A DNA stretch of 64,000 nucleotides from Tahibacter soli (GCF_025717065.2 NZ_JAOVZO020000001.1:62001-126000), one strand, 5' to 3'; positions 28,594-37,904 are shown, counted from the first letter of the stretch. The notes: generated by a model not told the origin, from the sequence alone. Program-made: numbers and translations.

Positions 28594-29829
28594 TCAATCC
28601 CACAGCGGCACGGTGCGCACGGCGACGCGCACCGGCGCCGCCTCGTCGCCGAGTGCGATGTCGAACGTCGGCGGCGCGGCGCGCAGCGCGCGGTCGGGCT
28701 CGGGATAGACGAGTTCGATGCGGCGACAGCGATAGCGCACCGCGTACGCGAGCATCTGGTGCACGTCGTCGCGCGACACGCCCCAGTTCCGCGCGTCCGG
28801 GTCGAGCCGCTTCCACTTCGCGTCGACGATGCGGGCGACGTCGTCGGGTGGGTCCGCGTGCGACACCGCGACATCGGGTTGCAGCGCGAACGCCTCCTCG
28901 CCGCCGCGTACGGCCAGCGCGCGACGGTGGCCGTGCGTTCGCACGACCTCGTTTTCGCCGGCGTTCTTGCGTTCTAGCCGGCCGACGTACGACTCGAACA
29001 ACCGGTTCATGTCGAACAGCAGTGCCGGCGTCGGCGTATCGCCGGTGGCGAGCGCGGGACTGTGGAGCGACAACAGCAGCTCGCACCAGCGCAGCGCGGG
29101 CGCGTAGTGACGCGTCGTGCGGTCGCGCGGCAGGCGCGCGACGTCGCCCGCGCGCATCGGCACAGGGGCGGCGCCCGCGTAGCGCGCGAACGTTTCGAGC
29201 CAGCGCGTCTGCAGCGACGGCTGCCGGATCCAGTCGCGGCATGCGTCGAGCGCCGCGCGGATCGCGCGGTTGTACGGGTTGTCGGCGTCGAAGTCGTCGT
29301 ATTCGCAATGCGCGAGGTGCGGCCGTGCGATGCGGCGCAGCGCGTCGCGGCGCGCGAGGTAGCGGCCGCGAATCACGCGCAGGTCGTCGACGCGGCCGAC
29401 GTAGCGCGCGAGCAGTCCGCGCCGCGCGCGTTCGAGCGCGGCGTCGAGAAACGCGTCGATGAACACGTCCAGCAGCGGTGCGCGAGCGGTGCGCTGGGCA
29501 GCGTCGCCGACGCGCGCGATCGTCACGGCGCGCGCGCCGTGCAGCATGCGCAGAAGCACGGCGCGGGCTCGCGCGACGTCGTCGTCGCCGACGCGTTCGG
29601 CCATGCCGATCTTCGGCAGCACTTCGACCACGCAGGATTTCAGCCGCACGATGCCGCAGTACTGCGCGAACCTGACGCCGCCGACGGTACGCACGCAGAT
29701 GCCCGGGCGCCGTGCGTTGACGGCGAGCAGCGCGTTCGCGTCGGCGTCGGTGAGTGGCGCGCCGCTGGCCGGGTCGCCGACCGCGACCGTTTCGTGCTCG
29801 AGCGCGACGACGGTCCGCGGCGCGGTCAC
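28594..29829 (-). CDS. mcrC: McrC-like subunit of a McrBC-type restriction system
   Basis: A ~411-residue McrC-family protein, the nuclease subunit that cuts DNA when brought to modified sites by McrB. The C-terminal PD-(D/E)xK-type core is visible: FALQPDVAVSHADPP, then ARIVDAKWKRLD (DAKWK being the catalytic D-x-K), then DDVHQMLAYA. GTG 29829 is chosen because it overlaps the mcrB stop as GTGA, the sign of translational coupling; the frame is open further upstream to 29886. It ends 33 bases from the convergent delta-60 gene. Confidence 0.85.
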   Translation of the reverse strand: MTAPRTVVALEHETVAVGDPASGAPLTDADANALLAVNARRPGICVRTVGGVRFAQYCGIVRLKSCVVEVLPKIGMAERVGDDDVARARAVLLRMLHGARAVTIARVGDAAQRTARAPLLDVFIDAFLDAALERARRGLLARYVGRVDDLRVIRGRYLARRDALRRIARPHLAHCEYDDFDADNPYNRAIRAALDACRDWIRQPSLQTRWLETFARYAGAAPVPMRAGDVARLPRDRTTRHYAPALRWCELLLSLHSPALATGDTPTPALLFDMNRLFESYVGRLERKNAGENEVVRTHGHRRALAVRGGEEAFALQPDVAVSHADPPDDVARIVDAKWKRLDPDARNWGVSRDDVHQMLAYAVRYRCRRIELVYPEPDRALRAAPPTFDIALGDEAAPVRVAVRTVPLWD

Positions 29830-31658
29830 GGTGGCGCGTCGTCCGGTGTCGCGCCGTACAGCGCCATGATGTCGCGCTCGGTCCACGCCGCGGGGTCGCC
29901 GGCGACGAAGCCGCGCCGCGGCTCGTCGCCGACGTCGAGCCGCGCGTTCGCGAACAGCCGCGCCGGGTGCAGCGTGCGCACGCGGAAGAACGGCGAATCC
30001 TTCGCGTCGCCGGTCAGCGCGAGGCTGACTTTGTCGAGATCTTCAAAAAAGTACTCGTGCAGCAGCGGAATCACGCGCTCGGCGAGCACTTTGCGCAGAT
30101 CGTCGATCGTCTCGACGCCGATGAAATACGCGTGGCCGATCGCGTGGTCGCGGTCGCGCAGGAATTCCAGGCGTTCGTTGATCCGCGCGAGCAGCGCCGC
30201 GAGGTCGATGCGGCCGACGAAGCGCGGCTTTATCAGCGCCGGGTCGGGCGCGCATTCGACGAACGCGAAACGGCGGCGCAGCGCGACGTCCATCATCGCG
30301 ATCGAGCGGTCGGCGGTGTTCATCGTCGCGACGATGTTGAGATTGTCCGGCACGCCGAGCGGTTCGTCGGTGTTCGGCAGCGTCAGCCAGACGCCGTTCT
30401 TCTCCGGTTCGCTGCCGGCCGGAACGCGTTTGGACGGTTCGATCGCGGTGATGAGTTCGCCGAACACCTTGGCGACGTTCGCGCGGTTGATCTCGTCGAT
30501 GAACAGCCAGAATTGCCGGCCCGGTTGCGCGTGCGCCTTCTCGCACAGCTTCAGGAACGGCCCCTTCTCGTAACGCACGCGCACGTGGCCGTCGCTGCCG
30601 CCGACCGGCCGCAGGCCGCCGACGAAGTCCTCGTACGCGTAGCTCGGGTGGAATGCGACGAACGCCCATTCCTCGTTTCTTTCGGCCGCGTCGTCGCGGT
30701 ATTCCTGCAATTGCCAGGTCTTGCCGGTGCCGGGCGGGCCGTACAGGATCACGTTCGTCGTCGGCCGGATCGACGGAATCTGGTCGGTCGCGTCGTAGGC
30801 GACCGCGCGAGGATCGTCGACGAGGCCGGTCGTCGGCGGCACTTCGAGCAGTTCCGGCCGCAGCGTCGCGACCGGGGCATCGTAGTGGTCGACCTTGCCG
30901 GGATGCCGTGCTTCCAGTTCGGCGCGCAGATCGGCGAGCGCGCGATCGAGCGCGACGCGGTCGTCGTAGTAGGCGTCGTTCCAGCGCTTACTCTCGCGCA
31001 TGACGGCATGCTTGTCGGTCTGGCTGAAAATGCGCTCGAACTGATCCGGAAACAGTACGTGGTTGAGCACGTGATAGAACTGCCTGCCGGTGTTCGACGG
31101 TACCTTGACGAGCCACGCCGCGAAGGCCCAGCTGTCACGGAGCAGCGCCTCGCGTTCGTCGCGCGGTTTGGCGACGAACTCCGCGAACGCCTCGACCGCG
31201 AAAACGATCTCTCTCCACAAGTGGTTGTTGTAGCCTTGTCCGGCGCCGCCGAGCCCGGACAGCACATCGTCGGCGAGGAAAGGCGACGCATCGGGGAACG
31301 GCCGCGGCGGATTGAAGTTCCAGATTCGCCGTATGCGGTCGATCTTCGTTTCCGGCCGCGGATTGCCGGGGCCGCCGCCGGTGCCGAGCTGCACGATCCA
31401 GAACACCTCGCACATCAGCGCGATGTCGAGCGGCGCGCAGTCCGCGAGCTGCGACTTGAGTTTCTCAAAAAAATTGCCGGTGCCGACGTCGAGCCGGTTG
31501 ACGTAGTTCTCGATCAGCGCCTTGAAGTGCGGCGGCGTCCACAGGTTCGTGCCGTCGAGAAACAGCGACGCCTGGTCGACGAGGCAACGCTGCTTGAAGC
31601 GCTCGGCCGCGTCGAAAACCGCCGGCGCGTTCGGGTAGTGCGGGTTGTATCGGCTCAT
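29826..31658 (-). CDS. mcrB: McrB-like AAA+ subunit of a McrBC-type restriction system
   Basis: A 610-residue AAA+ NTPase. Walker A GPPGTGKT lies near residue 305, Walker B reads WLFIDEINRANVAKVFGE, and the McrB sensor MNTADRS with DVALRRRFAF follows. McrB subunits bind modified DNA through a variable N-terminal domain and, fuelled by GTP, translocate to activate McrC. Here the first ~290 residues are helical and do not show the DUF3578 domain of E. coli McrB, so the recognised modification may differ. ATG 31658 (MSRYNPHY) is preferred, with GAGG upstream; the frame is open to 31703. It follows holC by 58 bases on the same strand. Confidence 0.88.
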   Translation of the reverse strand: MSRYNPHYPNAPAVFDAAERFKQRCLVDQASLFLDGTNLWTPPHFKALIENYVNRLDVGTGNFFEKLKSQLADCAPLDIALMCEVFWIVQLGTGGGPGNPRPETKIDRIRRIWNFNPPRPFPDASPFLADDVLSGLGGAGQGYNNHLWREIVFAVEAFAEFVAKPRDEREALLRDSWAFAAWLVKVPSNTGRQFYHVLNHVLFPDQFERIFSQTDKHAVMRESKRWNDAYYDDRVALDRALADLRAELEARHPGKVDHYDAPVATLRPELLEVPPTTGLVDDPRAVAYDATDQIPSIRPTTNVILYGPPGTGKTWQLQEYRDDAAERNEEWAFVAFHPSYAYEDFVGGLRPVGGSDGHVRVRYEKGPFLKLCEKAHAQPGRQFWLFIDEINRANVAKVFGELITAIEPSKRVPAGSEPEKNGVWLTLPNTDEPLGVPDNLNIVATMNTADRSIAMMDVALRRRFAFVECAPDPALIKPRFVGRIDLAALLARINERLEFLRDRDHAIGHAYFIGVETIDDLRKVLAERVIPLLHEYFFEDLDKVSLALTGDAKDSPFFRVRTLHPARLFANARLDVGDEPRRGFVAGDPAAWTERDIMALYGATPDDAPP

Positions 31659-31716
31659 GCCGGCCTCGCTGCTCGGGAACGGCAGTCTCCCGAAAACCGG
31701 CACGGCGCGCTACATG

Positions 31717-32139
31717 TCACATATCAAACTTCTTCAACTCGAAGCCTGCGTGCTTGTACGTCTTCCACCGCTCACGCGACCCGAGCCGCTGCGATTCGTC
31801 GGCCGGCACCACTTCGAGCACGCGTTCGAACAGGCCCGGCGCGCAGTCGTCGCGCAGGTTGATCACGAGGGGGCGGTCGGCGGCCGGCGTTTCGGGCGAG
31901 GCGATCAGCACCGGCGTGATGTCGTCGTCGTCGTCGCCGGCGATCTGGTGCGGAATGAACGCGTCGTCGTCGAACTCCCACAGCTTGCCGTCGATCTCCT
32001 CGGCCTGTTCGAGCGACCGCGCGAGGATCAGCGTCGGCTGCCCGCTTGCGTGCGCGCGCTTGGCGAGCTCGCACACGAGCAGCAGCGGATCTTCGCGAAA
32101 GCGCGGCTTGTCGATCAGGTAGAAATCGGCGCGGGGCAT
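31717..32139 (-). CDS. holC: DNA polymerase III chi subunit
   Basis: A 140-residue HolC, the chi subunit of the clamp-loader complex, which links polymerase III to single-stranded-DNA-binding protein. It shows the family pattern: ADFYLIDKPRFREDPLLLVCELAKRA, the SLEQAEEIDGKLWEFDDDAFIPH block (chi DnaE-like LW.F....FIPH) and DRPLVINLRDDCAP. It starts 7 bases after pepA, which is the usual gammaproteobacterial order pepA-holC(-valS). Here the next gene is mcrB instead of valS. Confidence 0.92.
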   Translation of the reverse strand: MPRADFYLIDKPRFREDPLLLVCELAKRAHASGQPTLILARSLEQAEEIDGKLWEFDDDAFIPHQIAGDDDDDITPVLIASPETPAADRPLVINLRDDCAPGLFERVLEVVPADESQRLGSRERWKTYKHAGFELKKFDM

Positions 32140-32146
32140 CGACGAC

Positions 32147-33628
32147 TTACGCGCAGCGATCGACGAGATACTGCACGAGCAGCGGCACCGGGCGGCCGGT
32201 CGCGAGGCCCTTGCGGCCCTCGTCCCATGCCGTGCCGGCGATGTCCAGATGCGCCCAGCGCTGGCCTTCGGTGAAGCGCGCGAGGAAGCAGCCCGCCGTG
32301 ATCGCGCCGGCGTTCTTGCCGCCGATGTTGGCGACGTCGGCGAAGCCGGAGTCGAGCTGGCTCTGGTAGTCGTCCCACAGCGGCAGGCGCCACGCGCGGT
32401 CGAGCGTCGCGTTGCCGGCGTCGAGCAGCTGCGCGGCGAGTTCGTCGTCCTTCGTCATGAGGCCCGAGGCGTGCTTGCCGAGCGCGATCACGCAAGCGCC
32501 GGTCAGCGTCGCGGCGTCGATGATCACCTGCGGTTGAAATTTCTGCGCGTAGGTCAACGCGTCGCAAAGAATGAGGCGGCCTTCGGCGTCGGTGTTGAGC
32601 ACTTCGATCGTCAGGCCCGACATGCTCGTGAGCACGTCGCTCGGACGATACGCGTTGCCGTCCGGCATGTTCTCGACCGCGGCGAGGATGCATACGATGT
32701 TCAGCGGCAGCTTGAGCTTCACCGCCGCGAGGAACGTACCGAGCATGCCGGCCGCGCCGCACATGTCGAACTTCATTTCCTCCATGCCCGGGCCGGGCTT
32801 GAGCGAGATGCCGCCGGTGTCGAACGTGATGCCCTTGCCGACGAGCGCGAACGGACGCGCGTCGCCGCCGCCGTTCCAGCGCAGCACCACGAGCTTGGGC
32901 GGATTGGCCGAACCCTGCGCGACGCCGAGCAGCGAGCCCATGCCGAGTTCGCGCATCTGTTCGCGTTCGAGCACTTCGACGACGACGCCGGGATGCTGCT
33001 CAGCGATCTTGACCGCTTCGCTCGCGATGTACGCCGGATTGCAGATGTTCGGCGGCAGGTTGCCGAGTTCGCGCGCGCAGCGCACGCCGGCGGCGATCGC
33101 GGCGGCGGCGTCGAGCGCGGCCTGCGCGTCGCCGTTCGCGGCGAACGCGAGCGCGCCGAAGCTGTCGCCCTTGGGCTTTTCCTTCGGCTTGAACGTGGCG
33201 GTGTAGCGGTACGCGACGTAGTCGGTCGCGAGCGCGGCGACGCGCAGCTTCCACGCCATGTCGCGGCCCGGCACGTCCACTTCGGCGAGATACGAGACGG
33301 CCGAGACGATCGGCAGCGTCTTGAGCGTGCGCGCCGCTTCGCTCGCGACCCGCGCGTAACGCGCGCCGTCGAATTTCTTCTGTTCGCCGAGGCCGACCAC
33401 GACGACGCGCGGCGCGGCGATGCCGGCCAGCGCGAACAGCACGTGCGAGGTGCCGAGCTTGCCGCTGACGTCGCCCGAGTCGATCAGGCGCCGGATCGCG
33501 CCGCCGCTCGCCTCGTCGATGCGCGCGGCGGCGCCGGTGAGCATCTTTTCTTCGTACACGCCGACGACGACGCAAGGCGCGCCGGTGGTTTCGGAGGGCG
33601 TATCGGTGGCGGAAAACTGAATCGTCAT
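32147..33628 (-). CDS. pepA: Leucyl aminopeptidase (M17)
   Basis: A 493-residue cytoplasmic aminopeptidase of family M17, releasing N-terminal leucine and other residues with two divalent metal ions; PepA also acts as a DNA-binding accessory factor in Xer recombination in E. coli. Active-site motifs are visible: VGKGITFDTGGISLKPG (metal ligands Lys and Asp), FDMCGAAGMLGT, and the signature NTDAEGRLILCDAL. ATG 33628 (MTIQFSATD) is preferred over upstream frame-open codons because it matches the family N-terminus. It is divergent from lptF with ~230 bases between. Confidence 0.94.
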   Translation of the reverse strand: MTIQFSATDTPSETTGAPCVVVGVYEEKMLTGAAARIDEASGGAIRRLIDSGDVSGKLGTSHVLFALAGIAAPRVVVVGLGEQKKFDGARYARVASEAARTLKTLPIVSAVSYLAEVDVPGRDMAWKLRVAALATDYVAYRYTATFKPKEKPKGDSFGALAFAANGDAQAALDAAAAIAAGVRCARELGNLPPNICNPAYIASEAVKIAEQHPGVVVEVLEREQMRELGMGSLLGVAQGSANPPKLVVLRWNGGGDARPFALVGKGITFDTGGISLKPGPGMEEMKFDMCGAAGMLGTFLAAVKLKLPLNIVCILAAVENMPDGNAYRPSDVLTSMSGLTIEVLNTDAEGRLILCDALTYAQKFQPQVIIDAATLTGACVIALGKHASGLMTKDDELAAQLLDAGNATLDRAWRLPLWDDYQSQLDSGFADVANIGGKNAGAITAGCFLARFTEGQRWAHLDIAGTAWDEGRKGLATGRPVPLLVQYLVDRCA

Positions 33629-33861
33629 GAACTTTGGACCGTCGGCGGTGGCCGGCCGGAGCGCGCAGTTGCCGCGCCGCTGCGGAAGGCCGGTTAAACT
33701 TGAGGGGCTTTGGGCTTGTGCGGCGAGCGGCACAAGTCGCCCGATTATTGCACAGCGCAGGCGCGGGATCGGCACGCGACCGCGACCAAGGTCGCATGCC
33801 CGCGACGTTTGCCGCCATCCGATGAGTCGAAGGAACCGAACGATGCACGACCCGAGGCCGC

Positions 33862-34998
33862 ATGCTCCGCATCATTGATCGATATCTCCTGCGCGAGCTG
33901 GCCTTCGGCTTCCTGGCGACCGCCGCGGTGCTGCTGGTCGTGACGCTCGGCGGCACGATCGCCGACATCCTCAACAAGGTGGCGCGCGGCCGACTGCCGC
34001 CGAACGTGATGTTCGAGCTTTTGGGCCTGCGCACGCTCGACGCGATGACCGTGCTGCTGCCCGTCGCGATCTTCCTCGGCACGCTGCTCGCCTACGGCCG
34101 GCTCTGGCGCGACAGCGAAATGGCCGTGCTGCAGGGCGCCGGCCTGCCGCTGTCGGGCCTGCTGCGCCCGCTCGCGCTGCTCGCCGTGCCGGTGACCGTG
34201 CTGCTCGCGCTGGTGTCGTTCTGGCTCGGTCCGGCGGCGGTGCGGCTGTCGTACACGCTGGTCGAGGAAGCGAACCGCTCGATGGTCGTCGCGGGGCTCG
34301 AACCGGGCCGCTTCGTCGAACTGCCCGGCCGCGGTGCGGGCGTCATCTTCGTCGGGCAGATGAGCACGAACGGCACGAAATTCGAGCGCATGTTCGTCGA
34401 AACCGAGCGCCAGGACGGCGAGGACGTGCGCATGGACGTGATCACCGCCGAACACGGCGAGCTCAAGCACGAGAGCGACAACGAAGGCCGCTACCTCGCG
34501 CTCACCGACGGCTTTCGCGTCGAAGGCCGCATCGGCCACGACGATTTCCGCCTGCTGCGCTTCAAGGGCAACGACGTCGCGCTCGCGGCGAACGAATCGG
34601 ATACGACGCCCGACAACGTCAAGCGCGCGGCGCCCACCGGCGATCTCGTCGGCAGCACCGATCTCGTGCAGAAGGCCGAGCTGCACTGGCGCCTGTCCGC
34701 GCCGGTGTCGGCGCTCGTGCTGGCCCTGCTCGCGCTGCCGCTGTCGCGCTCGAGTCCGCGCGAATCGCGGTACGGTAGCCTGCTCGTCGCGGTGCTGTGC
34801 TATCTCATCTTCGCCAACTGCCTGGCGCTCAGCCGCACGTGGATCGCCACCGGCAAGCTCGCGCCGTTCGTCGGCATGTGGTGGGTGTACGTGCCGACGG
34901 CGCTGATCGCCGCGTGGCTGATCTGGCGCGGCGAGCGCGTGCGCCGGCCGTCCGGCCGACCCGTCGCCGCCGCGAAGCCGGCGAAGGTGGCCCGATGA
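33862..34998 (+). CDS. lptF: LPS export permease LptF
   Basis: A 378-residue inner-membrane protein of the LptB2FG transporter, which extracts lipopolysaccharide from the inner membrane and passes it to LptC. The N-terminus MLRIIDRYLLRELAFGFLAT is typical, with TM1 at ~15-35, two more helices by residue 130, a periplasmic beta-jellyroll domain (~140-270), then three C-terminal helices (SALVLALLALPLSR with the SSPRESRYG loop). CGAGG lies before ATG 33862. The stop overlaps the lptG start as ATGA. Confidence 0.94.
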   Translation: MLRIIDRYLLRELAFGFLATAAVLLVVTLGGTIADILNKVARGRLPPNVMFELLGLRTLDAMTVLLPVAIFLGTLLAYGRLWRDSEMAVLQGAGLPLSGLLRPLALLAVPVTVLLALVSFWLGPAAVRLSYTLVEEANRSMVVAGLEPGRFVELPGRGAGVIFVGQMSTNGTKFERMFVETERQDGEDVRMDVITAEHGELKHESDNEGRYLALTDGFRVEGRIGHDDFRLLRFKGNDVALAANESDTTPDNVKRAAPTGDLVGSTDLVQKAELHWRLSAPVSALVLALLALPLSRSSPRESRYGSLLVAVLCYLIFANCLALSRTWIATGKLAPFVGMWWVYVPTALIAAWLIWRGERVRRPSGRPVAAAKPAKVAR

Positions 34999-36089
34999 TC
35001 CGCCTCAAGAAAGTCGATCGCCTGATCGCGATCTCGGTGCTGTCGGCCGTGCTGATGACGTGGGTGCTGCTCGTCGGCCTCGATGCGTTCTTCACGTTCG
35101 TCGGCAATCTCGGCGACATCGGCAAGGGCAACTACGGGCTGACGTCGGCGGTGATCCAGGTGTTGCTGACGGTGCCGCGGCGCGCGTACGAATCGTTCAT
35201 CCACGCGGCATTGATCGGTTCGCTGCTGGGCCTCGGCACGCTCGCGGCCACCGGCGAACTCACGGCCCTGCGCGCGGCCGGCATGTCGAAGCTGCGCATC
35301 TGCGCGTCGGTCGCGACGGCGCTCGGCGCGATGATCCTCTTCGTCGCGCTGATGGGCGAAACCGCGGCGCCGGCCGGCGACCAGCGCGCGCAGCAGCTCG
35401 AAATGCAGGCGAAGTCGAACGACATCTCGATCGCGAAGGGCTCGGGCCTGTGGGCGCGTGACGGCGAGACGTTCATCAACGCCAAGCAGGGCACCACGCG
35501 CCAGACGCCCGAAGGCCGCCTCGTGCAGCTCTCCGACGTGCGCGTATTCGACTTCGCGCCGGGCGGCCTGTTGCGTTCGATCGCGATCGCCAAGCGCGCC
35601 GAGCATCGCCAGGGCGCGTGGACGATGCACGACGTGCGCCGCACGGTGTTCGAAGGCACGTCGGCGAAGAGCACGGAAGAAAAGACGGCGCAGTGGTCGT
35701 CGGGGCTCGATCCGCGGATGCTCGCGCTGTCGATCGTGCATCCGGAGTATCTGTCGACGCGCGATTTGTCCAGAAGTATCAACTATCTCAAACGCAACAA
35801 CCAGGAAGCGCAGACGTTCGAGATCGCGTACTGGGCGCGCGTGTTCTGGCCGCTCAACGTGCTGCTGCTGGTGCTGTGCGCGCTGCCGTTCGCGTTCGGC
35901 ACACTGCGCACGGGCGGGCTCGGCAAGCGCATCTTCATCGGCATCGTCGTGGCGATGATCTGGTACTTCATGCAGCGCGCGCTGGTGAATCTCGGCGCGG
36001 TGTACGGCATCAATCTCGCGGTGGCGAACCTGATACCGGCGCTGGTGCTGGTGGCCGGCGCGACGCTGTACTTCCGGCGCGCTACCTAG
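34995..36089 (+). CDS. lptG: LPS export permease LptG
   Basis: A 364-residue partner of LptF in the lipopolysaccharide exporter. Six transmembrane helices surround a periplasmic domain. The N-terminus VDRLIAISVLSAVLMTWVLLVGLDAFF and the coupling-helix region LAATGELTALRAAGMS are typical, as are the C-terminal helices NVLLLVLCALPFAFGTLRTGGLG and IFIGIVVAMIWYFMQRALVNLG. Start ATG 34995 overlaps the lptF stop (ATGA), so the two subunits are translationally coupled. It ends 7 bases from the convergent RDD gene. Confidence 0.94.
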   Translation: MIRLKKVDRLIAISVLSAVLMTWVLLVGLDAFFTFVGNLGDIGKGNYGLTSAVIQVLLTVPRRAYESFIHAALIGSLLGLGTLAATGELTALRAAGMSKLRICASVATALGAMILFVALMGETAAPAGDQRAQQLEMQAKSNDISIAKGSGLWARDGETFINAKQGTTRQTPEGRLVQLSDVRVFDFAPGGLLRSIAIAKRAEHRQGAWTMHDVRRTVFEGTSAKSTEEKTAQWSSGLDPRMLALSIVHPEYLSTRDLSRSINYLKRNNQEAQTFEIAYWARVFWPLNVLLLVLCALPFAFGTLRTGGLGKRIFIGIVVAMIWYFMQRALVNLGAVYGINLAVANLIPALVLVAGATLYFRRAT

Positions 36090-36096
36090 CGGCGCG

Positions 36097-36534
36097 CTAC
36101 TTGGCCTTGGGCGGCTTCGGATAGCGCACGAGGCGCGTCTTCGCCGCGATGTCGTGCCACGCGCGGCGGTCGGGATCGTAGAGGCACCACAGAAAGCCGA
36201 TGCACGCGGCGGCGAACGACACGATCGCGACGCCGAAGCGCAGCGTACTCGCCGCATACGTCGGCGAGGCGCCGTTCGCGTCGACGACGCGCAGGCGCCA
36301 CGCGCGCATGCCGATCGTCTGCCCGCCGTTGCGCCACGACAGCACGAAGTAGCCGCCGATGACCACGAGCAGCGAGAGCCGGTACCACCACGCGTGATAG
36401 TCGAGCGTGCCTTGCGTGGCGAGCATCGCGAGCGCGCCGGTGGCGAGCAGCAGGGCGAGCACGGGAAAGAGATCGTACAAGGCGGCGGCGATGCGCCAGC
36501 CGAGCGGCGCGGGGTAGGGCTGCGGCGTATCCAT
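36097..36534 (-). CDS. RDD-family membrane protein
   Basis: A 145-residue inner-membrane protein with the RDD fold. It begins with LGWRIAAALYDLFPVLALLLATGALAML (the Arg and Asp of the family name), continues with a second helix pair around YRLSLLVVIGGYFVLSWRNGGQTIGMRAWRLRVV, and has a final helix, STLRFGVAIVSFAAACIGFLWCL, followed by D..RRAWHD. RDD proteins are of varied or unknown function. Two starts are possible, 36534 (MDTPQPYP, chosen) and 36540. It is divergent from xerD and convergent with lptG, a layout usual in this group. Confidence 0.88.
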   Translation of the reverse strand: MDTPQPYPAPLGWRIAAALYDLFPVLALLLATGALAMLATQGTLDYHAWWYRLSLLVVIGGYFVLSWRNGGQTIGMRAWRLRVVDANGASPTYAASTLRFGVAIVSFAAACIGFLWCLYDPDRRAWHDIAAKTRLVRYPKPPKAK

Positions 36535-36613
36535 GGGCATAAAGGCGACGATGACGGCGCGCAGCCTCGCGGTTTACGCTGCACACTGCAAGTACCGCTG
36601 GCGAAAATCCCTG

Positions 36614-37537
36614 ATGTCGACGATTCCCTCCGCTCCGATCACGCCCGCCGACCGAACCGCGATCGACAGTTTTCTCGAACGCGCCTGGTCGGAGTTCGGC
36701 CTGTCGGACAACACGCTGTCGAGTTATCGCAGCGATCTCGAAGGCTTCGCGCGCTGGCTCGCGTCGCAGGGCGGCACGCTCGCGACGTGCACGCGCGAGA
36801 CGCTGTTCCGCTATCTCGCGGTGCGCAGCGAAGCGAAATACACGGCGCGGTCGAACGCGCGGCTGCTCTCGAGCCTACGGCGCTACTACAAGCTGATGCA
36901 GCGCATCGGCAGCGTGAAGGACGATCCCACGCTGCTGCTCGACGCGCCGAAACTGCCGCGCGCGCTGCCGAAGGCGCTGAGCGAGGGGCAGGTGGAAGCG
37001 CTGATCCGCGCGCCGAACATCGAAACCCCGCTGGGCCTGCGCGACCGCGCGATGCTGGAACTCTTGTACGCCACGGGCCTGCGCGTGACCGAACTCGTCA
37101 CGTTGCGTGCCGACCAGGTGAACCTGCGGCAAGGCGTGCTGCGCGTGACGGGCAAGGGCGGCAAGGACCGGCTGGTGCCGATCGGCGAGGAAGCGCAGGA
37201 CTGGCTCGAACGCTACGTCGCGCAGGCGAGGCCGCAACTGGCGCGCGGCAAGGTGGCCGAAGCGATCTTCCTGTCGAATCGCAGCGATGCGATGACGCGC
37301 CAGATGTTCTGGACGATGGTGAAGAAGCACGGGATGGTCGCCGGCATCGACAGCCGCAAGATTTCGCCGCACGTGCTGCGCCATTCGTTCGCGACGCACC
37401 TCTTGAACCACGGCGCCGACCTGCGCGCGCTGCAGCTCTTGCTGGGCCACAGTTCGCTGTCGACGACGCAGATCTACACGTACGTCGCGAAGGAAGGCCT
37501 GAAGCGGCTGCATGCGCAGCACCATCCGCGGGGCTGA
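36614..37537 (+). CDS. xerD: Site-specific tyrosine recombinase XerD
   Basis: A 307-residue recombinase that with XerC resolves chromosome dimers at dif under FtsK control. The N-terminal core-binding domain reads FLERAWSEFGLSDNTLSSYRSDLEGFARWL, closer to XerD than XerC. Catalytic residues: Arg in LLYATGLRVTELV, Lys in GKGGKDRLVP, HxxR in SPHVLRHSFATHLL, His in LLGHSSLSTTQIYTYV, where the nucleophile Tyr lies. ATG 36614 (MSTIPSAP) is chosen; the frame is open upstream but without homology. tRNA-Thr follows 54 bases later on the same strand. Confidence 0.93.
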   Translation: MSTIPSAPITPADRTAIDSFLERAWSEFGLSDNTLSSYRSDLEGFARWLASQGGTLATCTRETLFRYLAVRSEAKYTARSNARLLSSLRRYYKLMQRIGSVKDDPTLLLDAPKLPRALPKALSEGQVEALIRAPNIETPLGLRDRAMLELLYATGLRVTELVTLRADQVNLRQGVLRVTGKGGKDRLVPIGEEAQDWLERYVAQARPQLARGKVAEAIFLSNRSDAMTRQMFWTMVKKHGMVAGIDSRKISPHVLRHSFATHLLNHGADLRALQLLLGHSSLSTTQIYTYVAKEGLKRLHAQHHPRG

Positions 37538-37591
37538 ACGCGGCGCGGCGGTTTGCCGCGGCGGGGCGGGGCCGCCTACAATCGCGGCCGG

Positions 37592-37667
37592 GCCGGCATA
37601 GCTCAGCTGGTAGAGCAACTGATTTGTAATCAGTAGGTCACGGGTTCGATTCCTGTTGCCGGCACCA
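37592..37667 (+). tRNA. tRNA-Thr (anticodon UGU)
   Basis: A 76-base tRNA with the CCA end encoded. The acceptor stem GCCGGCA pairs with TGCCGGC. The D-arm contains AGCTCAGCTGGTAGAGC. The anticodon stem ACTGA/TCAGT encloses loop TTTGTAA with anticodon TGT at 37625-37627. The T-arm is CGGGTTCGATTCCTG. An integrase remnant lies just downstream, so the 3' end has probably served as an attachment site. Confidence 0.97.
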
Positions 37668-37749
37668 TTCCTTTCAACGGGTTACGCCGTCCCTGGCGCT
37701 GCGCGAAGCACCACCCCGTAAAATTCCTCGAAAAATTCCCGCCGGTTTC

Positions 37750-37904
37750 CTGCAGCTTCGACGGGTCGACAGCGGCACGCTCAGGTCGTACACATCTAGC
37801 ATTGCCGCCGAGCGGTGGCCGCTGGCCTCCTGCTTGTCGGCACGGTTGCCGGGCGTGTCAGTGATACCCCGGCGCTTGAGGCTGGCGTCGATCTCGGAAT
37901 AAAC
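37750..37904 (-). pseudogene. Remnant C-terminus of a tyrosine integrase next to tRNA-Thr
   Basis: The minus strand reads EIDASLKRRGITDTPGN followed by RADKQEASGHRSAAMLDVYD and LSVPLS. This is the tail of phage-type integrases in which HxxxxMLDVYD carries the catalytic tyrosine. No start or catalytic core is present, and the frame breaks toward 37750. Its position 80-240 bases after a tRNA gene is where an integrase of an inserted prophage or island would sit, so this is a scar of a lost element. Confidence 0.6.

Noticed and set aside
32249-33697. 482-codon plus-strand frame opposite pepA
   Set aside because: Typical antisense shadow of a GC-rich gene; pepA motifs are on the minus strand.
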